In this document: in pieces, positions 58,032 to 64,000 of the stretch | Layout: each line of letters opens with the position of its first letter | Numbering within the stretch: the first letter of the stretch is position 1 | NCBI GenBank assembly: GCA_032622095.1 | Contig: CP136065.1 | Coordinates: forward strand, 25,679,141 to 25,743,140 | Length of the DNA stretch: 64,000 nt | Source: Siphonodentalium dalli | Taxonomy: Eukaryota; Mollusca; Scaphopoda; Gadilida; Siphonodentaliidae | Reading direction: 5' to 3' | Notes under the pieces: model-generated | The model's input: only the letters and a program-made list of their open reading frames with translations | Databases searched by the model: none | What the model was told of the DNA's origin: nothing | Position numbers and translations under genes: made by a program

Positions 58032-58413
58032 CCCTTTACCCAACAAACCGGCCAAAACCGGCCAAATAAAGCTTCAACAGCCTAAAATATCTTCGTTCTG
58101 TCTCAATAGAACCATACAAATATGGATATCATTGGAACCGGCTCCTTGACCACATTGTGATAGTTACAGTTATGCCCTGTGCCAATGCATTCTCTTATAT
58201 ATGCGAGTCGACCATGGGTCGCCTCGCATATATAAGAGAATGCATTGGCCTAAAAAAAATCACTTTTTACCATTTTTTCTTACATTCTTTAACAATTTTA
58301 TAATTTTAAATCTGTTAAGCCAATGCATTCTCTTATATATGCGAGGCGACCTATGGTCGACTCGCATATATAAGAGAATGCATTGGCACAGGGCCGTTCT
58401 GTTGGGTAAAGGG
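58032..58413. mobile_element. TTAA-flanked MITE (family B) with paired 67-bp palindromes
   Basis: TTAA (58028-58031) then CCCTTTACCCAACA at the left. TGTTGGGTAAAGGG then TTAA (58414-58417) at the right. Palindromes lie at 58182-58248 and 58320-58386. It is nearly identical to the 48.7 kb copy, so movement was recent. Confidence 0.95.
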
Positions 58414-58567
58414 TTAAGTACTCATAAGGCGCACCCACACAACCGTGCCTTTAAGTGCGACACACTCACAATATGAGCGACAATATTCATATAGCAATTT
58501 CCGGCTATAAACGATAATATAGCGAACGAAGGACCATGCAGACTCGGCTTAGGAGTATTATTGCAAA

Positions 58568-58700
58568 GGTCGCCTCGCATATATAAGAGAATGCATTGGC
58601 CTAACCATTTTATATAATCTTATTTTATAAATTTTTCTTACATTCTTTAACAACTTTTATCATTATTTATAATTTTTTCTTACATTCTATAACAATTAGA
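58568..58700. mobile_element. Fragment of a palindrome MITE
   Basis: AGGTCGCCTCGCATATATAA to GCATTGG is one arm of the 67-bp palindrome, followed by the T-rich interior (TCTTACATTCTTTAACAA) twice. The other arm is missing. Confidence 0.85.
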
Positions 58701-58719
58701 ATTTTGAAATATTCACGGC

Positions 58720-58906
58720 GAATATATAGAGAATAATCAATTGGTTCCGAGAATTACGTTAAATAATTCACAAGAGGCGATCGAGAGACGTTTGGGTAAG
58801 AAACGAGTGCATGTAACTAGCGTTCGAGTTTCTTACCCAAACGTCTCTCGCTTCGAGTGAATTATTTAACGTAATTCTCGGAACTAATTGATTACTCTAT
58901 TTATTA
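58720..58906. mobile_element. Palindromic MITE, 187 bp
   Basis: GGTTCCGAGAATTACGTTAA, TAATTCAC and GAGAGACGTTTGGGTAAGAA on the left are mirrored on the right. The loop is about 25 bases near 58806-58828. A 9-base insertion unbalances the arms. Confidence 0.9.
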
Positions 58907-59089
58907 CACTTCTGCATCGACTTGGTTCGCCAAATATGATTAAAACACCCAGAATTAATGCATGAAAGTCCCGATGTGAAGAAAGATCAACCATCGAAAA
59001 TACATATATATATCTCCGCGATAATTCTCACTAGCGACCTTAACGATAGATATAAAAAAAAGGGGAAATAGTAGATACACATGGTTTAA

Positions 59090-59327
59090 CCTCTTCGTAA
59101 CAATTACGGACGTAAAAGTGCACGTCATGTGCTATATGGTTCGTAGTACCTGTATCTCAAAGTTTCAAACAGTGTATGATGTTCCACGATTGTGGACGAT
59201 AATAGCCTTTCAACTGAGTCAGTTTTATGGTTCTTGTGATATTCCCGTCATATTTTTCCACTGGAAAATTGCAATAACGCCAAAAGCCCAGCACACATCA
59301 TAGTTACGTCATTTAGCAGCGAAGAGG
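59090..59327. mobile_element. TTAA-flanked MITE (family D), 238 bp
   Basis: TTAA (59086-59089) then CCTCTTCG at the left. CGAAGAGG then TTAA (59328-59331) at the right, with TTACGTCATT mirrored weakly inside. The 61-codon ORF inside is not taken as a gene. Confidence 0.75.
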
Positions 59328-59331
59328 TTAA

Positions 59332-59934
59332 TCATATTTATTTGTCTAATGTTAATAACCATGATATAAAATACAAACAATTATATATATATAGTCAATG
59401 CGATTAGAGGACAAGTGCTGGTCTCGCTTATTGGTAATCTCTCTCCCACAACTGCCTATACTGCCAAAATAAGACTATTTTCTTCCACGCACAGCAGCGC
59501 ACAGTACTTTTTGTAAGATTAAACATTTATCTTTTCAATGGCGTTCATATGTATCCAATTTTAGCGAGAAATAATACAATGAAACATTGTATTGCGGACG
59601 GAATAATCTGTTATTCCTCTCGCTGTCGCCAATGTTTATTCGGACGGCTATGTTCGAACATAGTCTGGATAAGAGTTCTCATCGGTTACTTTAGTAGACA
59701 ATGAGATCTTAAATATATCGTCTTATAGTCTATATTATACAACGTATGCGATCGCCATTGTGCGACGTAACTCACTCTAGATGCTATATGCGCAGTTTAT
59801 CAGCAGATTAGTTTAGCTGCCATTAGACGATTTAAATATATTTTCCAGCCACATATACATAATGTTAAAAAATATTGATGCTTGACGTAGTCTTACTCAC
59901 ACCTGCCCAAATCTTCTTCACACCTAATGCGCAT
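59332..59934. other. Spacer
   Basis: A short hairpin TAATACAATGAAACATTGTA lies near 59573. Nothing else recognised. Confidence 0.45.
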
Positions 59935-60445
59935 AAGATTGTCCACTTATAAACGGACAATCCTTACATAAAATGGTCATTAATAAATGGACAATCCAAC
60001 CACGCGTGGCACGCGAGCTTGGGATTGTCCGCTAAATCACGACATATATCGATAATCCTGCATGTTAGCTTCATATTAAATCTAAAGGGTAATAACTCTA
60101 TAAAGAATGTAACTGTACTAAATAACGGAGATTTGTATGAGAACTTTGCTCTTTAAAAACACTTCTTCGAATATTTCCGTTATTTCGTCAAAAACTCTTC
60201 TTCAAATACCTCCGTTATTTCGTCAAAAACACTTCTTCTCATACAAATCACCGTTATTTAGTAAATTAACATTCTTTATAGAGTTATTGCCCTTCATATT
60301 AAATATGAAGCTAACATGCAGAATTAGCTATACATGTCTTCATTTAGTGGACAGTCCCAAGCTCGCGTGCCACACGTGGTTGGATTGTCCATTTATTAAT
60401 GACCATTTTAGGTAAGGATTGTCCGTTTATAAGTGGACAATCCTT
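59935..60445. mobile_element. Foldback MITE with about 205-bp arms and clustered 9-bp motifs
   Basis: Arms 59935-60143 and 60235-60445 are inverted copies. The nonamer GGATTGTCC or its complement occurs four times in each arm in mirrored positions (one site with a first-base change, one with an internal change). The core holds two direct repeats of TTATTTCGTCAAAAAC. The 92-codon ORF at 60137-60415 crosses core and arm and is not a gene. Confidence 0.92.
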
Positions 60446-60553
60446 GAAGAATTGCCTGTCTTCAAGACATGCAGAATGGCGTGGGACAAATACATAGCCA
60501 TTTGGTAAGCTTATTTGTGGGGGGGGGGCTGCATGCCACAAGACAGTAACAAC

Positions 60554-60895
60554 CTAGCACAACATATGTTGAGCGACTGTCATTCGTATCCATTGTTTCC
60601 AACGCAGCCACATGTTTTCACATTTCACGATCCAATACACCACCGCGTGACAGTATTTGATGGTAGATCGTAAATTTTGTCTGAATATAGACGATATGGC
60701 CGTCGTCCCTCCGGAGTGTTTCACAAAGCACGCACCATATAATTCAGAAAACAAATAACTGGCTATTAAATATACGAGTTTATTATTAAGTAGCATTGCT
60801 GAGGATTCGTAAAATGTGATTAATATCGTAATAACACATATGTATTGCGTAAGTTGATAGCCTATACTCCCGCCCGATGTGTCCGAACGTGACAA
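60554..60895 (-). CDS. Unrecognised 113-codon ORF
   Basis: ATG at 60895. A hydrophobic N-terminal half (YICVITILITFYESSAMLLN, then LVYLIASYLFSELYGACFV) could form membrane segments, and the C-terminal half is basic and Trp-rich. I recognise no family. No repeat overlaps it, which sets it apart from most ORFs here, but splice sites and homology evidence are lacking. Confidence 0.25.
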   Translation of the reverse strand: MSRSDTSGGSIGYQLTQYICVITILITFYESSAMLLNNKLVYLIASYLFSELYGACFVKHSGGTTAISSIFRQNLRSTIKYCHAVVYWIVKCENMWLRWKQWIRMTVAQHMLC

Positions 60896-61019
60896 TAACC
60901 GTTAATAAAAAGCTCCGTAGACGATCGAACTAATTGAACGTGCCAACTGCCAAGCCATTTAAATACAAGATGGTTATTAACCATTCCATGACTGGAGCTT
61001 CCTAAAAACCCTGTGCTTA

Positions 61020-61070
61020 TTCGTGCTCCTATATATGCGAGTCTCCCAAAGGGAGCCTCGACTCACATAC
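61020..61070. repeat. Hairpin resembling the 67-bp palindrome core
   Basis: TATATATGCGAGTCTCCCAA then AGGGAGCCTCG resembles the palindrome centre (TATATATGCGAGTCGACC, GGTCGCCTCG) with a changed loop. A diverged relic is possible. Confidence 0.4.
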
Positions 61071-61084
61071 ATATCCACAAGACG

Positions 61085-61535
61085 ATAGTCCGCTTCCTAA
61101 TTTTAGTACACCCATTATAGATGGGGAAATTCAGAAATCATGCTATTCCGGGGAGAATTAAAGTCATCTCCGCCTCACAGGAAACGTTCAACATGTTTTG
61201 TCCAAAATGTCTTTGTAAATCGACAACTATAGCACAATATAGATGACCGTAAGCAAATTATTTATGTTATTTGTGATGGGGTTCCCATGTTTGATGTGAG
61301 AATTTATTGGTTTGCCATGCTCATTGCGAATTGCTGATCACAACATCGCTTCGATATTTTTGTCAATTCCTTCAATTCGAAACGAATCTGCAGTTTGTTC
61401 TCGATAGAAAAAGTATTAAATTGTTCACTAATTAACATGATCTCATTGTGAATTGTTGAGATTATTGAAACTGGGATAGGACGAAGAACGTTCGAAAATA
61501 TATAATACATATTGCAAGGCTTGTCGTTGACTATA
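61085..61535 (+). repeat. Dispersed repeat, copy of 44860-45335
   Basis: AGTCCGCTTCCTAATTTTAG through TCGATAGAAAAAGTATTAAA to CTTGTCGTTGACT, collinear with the 45 kb copy. Confidence 0.82.
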
Positions 61536-62242
61536 TACCAAAATAGTGGTCAGTGGTGGATTAATGGACCCCTCGATCTGAGCACTATTAACGTCTGGGG
61601 AGTTTCAACAGCTCGTTCTACACATCTGTATATTGTAATTCCCCCACCATGCAACTGGAACAGAAAACCAATTACATGTCATTGAATTGGTCGTCACAAC
61701 TGGTTTCGAGATCACATAACCATCTCCCTTAATTCTGTTTGTAGTGTGTAATTAAATAAATGGAACCTTTCTGATGGGGGAAACTACAAATATATTCTGT
61801 GATAATTGACGGTGTAAATACCTACACAGACGTCTTTTTGTTAATGTGTTCGTCGAATTACATTGTATCTGGAGAAAAGAAAACAGGTCACATGATCCCT
61901 GTTTGTTTAAATTCAATTTATACTCAAATGTGATGGGAATAAGGCACAGCATATAATGCACATTGGCAGATTCCAACTACACATCTTAGTATGTGGACCG
62001 CGACGACACTTTTCCGGAGGTCTCTCTTTGTCTGTTGGTTTGCCATGCGCATTGCGAATTGTTTGCGTTCAGTAGGGAGAATTTTTTTTTAAATCGGACA
62101 ATGTTACTTAGTCGCCGTTTCATGACTATTTGAACCAGAAAAAATTAAGAAATCATGGGATGATTATACCTCTCACTGTTATCAGTAAAATTCACAGGTC
62201 GTGGATTTTTGTTAAAACCTGAAATATTGACAAAATAGAAAC
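61536..62242. other. Spacer
   Basis: A 74-codon minus ORF (61752-61976) is unrecognised. GGTTTGCCATGC and CATTGCGAATTG recur from 61310 at 62039. Confidence 0.4.
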
Positions 62243-62445
62243 GCCCTGTTTAAATTAAGTTACCGCTACTTTTTCGAGGTAACTAGTCTGATTGAAGACG
62301 GAATTTCATAAACCTGAATACAACACATGTGAAACATTGCAAGTGTTTTTCACGCGTGTTGTATGCATATCTAGGAAATTCCGCCCTCAATAAGATCAGT
62401 TAACTCGAAAAAAAAACTACCGGTACCTTAATTTAAACAGCCTGT
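62243..62445. mobile_element. Palindromic MITE, about 200 bp
   Basis: CCTGTTTAAATTAAG, CTACTTTTTCGAGGTAACT, GACGGAATTTC and ACAACAC on the left are mirrored on the right, ending CTTAATTTAAACAG. Confidence 0.88.
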
Positions 62446-62756
62446 GTGCCAGAACACTTTATATGTTTAAGCATCTGATTTGAAATATCATACTCTGGTT
62501 GTTTGATCGATTCCAAATACAATACAGACAGAACATAACGACCATCCCACCCGTGGATCAATGACTAATATCAACAGCTTCAGAGGCCAGGACCGAACGC
62601 ACCCTGGTACGTGACACACATGTGTGTGCCGCGTGGTACTTTAAAGTCACAACTACCCCGTATAAAAATAACTATAAGTTTAATGATTTGTTTAGGAATC
62701 CAGACCTCCAGTTACAACAATAGCATGCAAAATCCAACCTAACTACAACGCACATA
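62446..62756. other. Spacer
   Basis: Nothing recognised. Confidence 0.4.
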
Positions 62757-63372
62757 ATTCAGTAGTTATAACAGGGTTTCTGTCGGAGGGACAGTGGATC
62801 GCTTAGTTATAACATGGTTTCTGTCGGAGGGACAGGGATCGCTTAGTTATAATATGGTTTCTGCTGGAGGGACAGTGGGTCGCTTAGTTATAACATGGTT
62901 TCTGTCGGATGGACAGTGGGTCGCTTAGTTATAACATGGTTTCTGTCGGATGGACAGTGGGTCGCTTAGTTATAACATGGTTTCTGTCGGATGGACAGTG
63001 GGTCGCTTAGTTATAACATGGTTTCTGTCGGATGGACAGTGGGTCGCTTAGTTATAACATGGTTTCTGTTGGAGGGACAGTGGGTCGCTTAGTTATAACA
63101 TGGTTTATGTTGGAGGGACAGTGGGTCGGTTAGTTATAATAGGGTTTCTGTCGGAGGGCCAGAGGGTCGCTTAGTTATAACATGGTTTCTGTTGGAGGGA
63201 CAGGCGGTCGCTTAGTTATAACATGGTTTCTGTCGGATGGACAGTGGGTCGCTTAGTTATAACATGGTTTATGTTGGAGGGACAGGCGGTCGCTTAGTTA
63301 TAACATGGTTTCTGTCGGACAGAAACCTGTCGGACTAAGTGGGTCGCTTAGTTATAACATGGTTTCTGCTAG
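62757..63372 (+). repeat. Minisatellite, 41 bp unit, 15 copies
   Basis: Unit: CGCTTAGTTATAACATGGTT then TCTGTCGGATGGACAGTGGGT. Spacing at 62882 and 62923 confirms 41 bp. Units are highly uniform, so amplification was recent. Near 63318 the fragment GACAGAAACCTGTCGGAC marks a small inverted rearrangement within one unit. Confidence 0.96.
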
Positions 63373-63385
63373 AAGGATGTAATGT

Positions 63386-63770
63386 AATGTATATCATTTA
63401 TATAGCGCTTAATCCCTGGTGTAGCTCTAAGCGCTTACATTATTACCCTAACTGTTTTTTATGAGTAATGCCGAGTCTTGTGCCTGCTGCCATTTTACAG
63501 GCGCTTCACTAGAGCGGCTTACGGATACCAAACAAAGGTATCTATTTCTCGTCTAGGTACGACGAAGCGAGCACAGTACAAGTGACCTTGCCCAAGGGTC
63601 ACAACCTGGCGCGAGATATGAAACAGCGTGTGGCTATATATAGCACACATACCGCTCAATCTGGCCAAGCCTCTATTGTGGATACGATAGTCCACCGGCT
63701 GGGTGCGAACTCGCGCCGGTGCATTAACACCATTACAAGTCCGACACTCTAACCACTGGGCTACCACTTA
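63386..63770 (-). mobile_element. tRNA-derived SINE
   Basis: Read on the minus strand from 63770, GTGGTAGCCCAGTGGTTAGA supplies a Pol III A box and GCGCGAGTTCGCACCC (about 63699-63714) a B box. The anticodon region ACTTGTAAT resembles tRNA-Thr(TGT). The body then runs to GCGCTTAGAGCTACACC and the tail TTAAGCGCTATATAAATG near 63400, a 3' end type shared with LINE-mobilised SINEs. The 82-codon ORF on this strand starting MVAQWLECRTC lies inside it and is not a gene. Confidence 0.85.
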
Positions 63771-64000
63771 CACGTATAGTTGAGTCCCTTCTCTTAACAT
63801 TCTTTCTAGTTACCAAATCAAGAAGATCAACAAGAAATTATCTCCGTTGTGCCACATGCAAGTTAATTTGGATTACGCGTATACAGGGAATATATATGTC
63901 CAAATCTATATAAGCCAGAATTTTTTTTCTATCGCTAAGTGGACACTTCCAGACGAAAGATGTATCGTATATTTGGAATAAATACTCCTGCCATCATTTG
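63771..64000. other. Spacer to window end
   Basis: Nothing recognised. Confidence 0.4.

Noticed and set aside
33305-58476. Recurrent RVDHRSPRIYKRMHW peptides on both strands
   Set aside because: They translate the 67-bp palindromes of MITEs. Identical text on both strands follows from the inverted symmetry.
63519-63767. 82-codon ORF starting MVAQWLECRTC
   Set aside because: It is the translated tRNA-derived SINE.
1-64000. CRISPR arrays, rRNA genes or a functional tRNA
   Set aside because: No regular repeat-spacer pattern of CRISPR type, no rRNA landmarks, and the only tRNA-like sequence belongs to the SINE.

Overview
The window is AT-rich, intron-bearing animal DNA, most likely from a lophotrochozoan invertebrate and probably a mollusc. 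The basis is a neuropeptide receptor of the RYamide/luqin/NPY-like group split by a phase-0 intron, several LINE remnants of invertebrate type, a tRNA-derived SINE, and a very high density of short inverted-repeat transposons. The species call is inference only. There are no bacterial-style operons, rRNA genes or CRISPR arrays.

Only one host gene is convincing: the first coding exon (15143-15886, + strand) of a class A G protein-coupled receptor. It carries TM1 to TM5 and ends in a textbook splice donor. The TM6-TM7 exon was not found by eye in the remaining 48 kb, so everything to the right may be intron, or the exon may be short and diverged. Two degraded coding relics were recognised by translating across frameshifts: a Crypton-type tyrosine recombinase of the DUF3504/KIAA1958-like family (about 41250-42152, +) and a LINE reverse transcriptase (about 55440-56130, +). 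A third LINE remnant occurs twice on the minus strand inside a duplicated block.

Layout: 0-0.5 kb, an unrecognised ORF. 0.56-2.67 kb, a 55-56 bp minisatellite of about 38 units grown from the end unit of a dispersed element. 2.7-8.75 kb, a nested structure with an outer pair of GTTTAAAC-rich ends around a 4.3 kb foldback element with 1 kb arms and a 42-bp-repeat core. 9.7-10.8 kb, a TTAA-flanked MITE inserted into another member of its own family. 11-14.3 kb, dispersed repeats and palindromes. 14.3-16.9 kb, the receptor exon and its surroundings. 17.0-25.5 kb, a 4.1-4.35 kb segment in tandem duplicate. 26-36 kb, MITEs, simple repeats and LINE 3' pieces. 36.4-38.6 kb, a higher-order minisatellite. 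41.2-42.2 kb, the recombinase relic. 45.7-49.3 kb, a paired-hairpin MITE, a GC-rich MITE and a roughly 175 bp satellite hit by three MITEs. 50.5-63.8 kb, further MITEs, the LINE relic, a 41 bp minisatellite and a SINE.

The main theme is transposon biology, not a gene pathway. At least four unrelated terminal sequences are flanked by TTAA, the target of piggyBac-type transposases, and empty sites visible inside the window support that target. A 67-bp near-perfect palindrome, always in mirrored pairs, occurs inside two MITE families whose ends and target sites differ (TA versus TTAA). This is the least ordinary feature here. All identifications rest on reading the sequence; no database search or alignment program was run.
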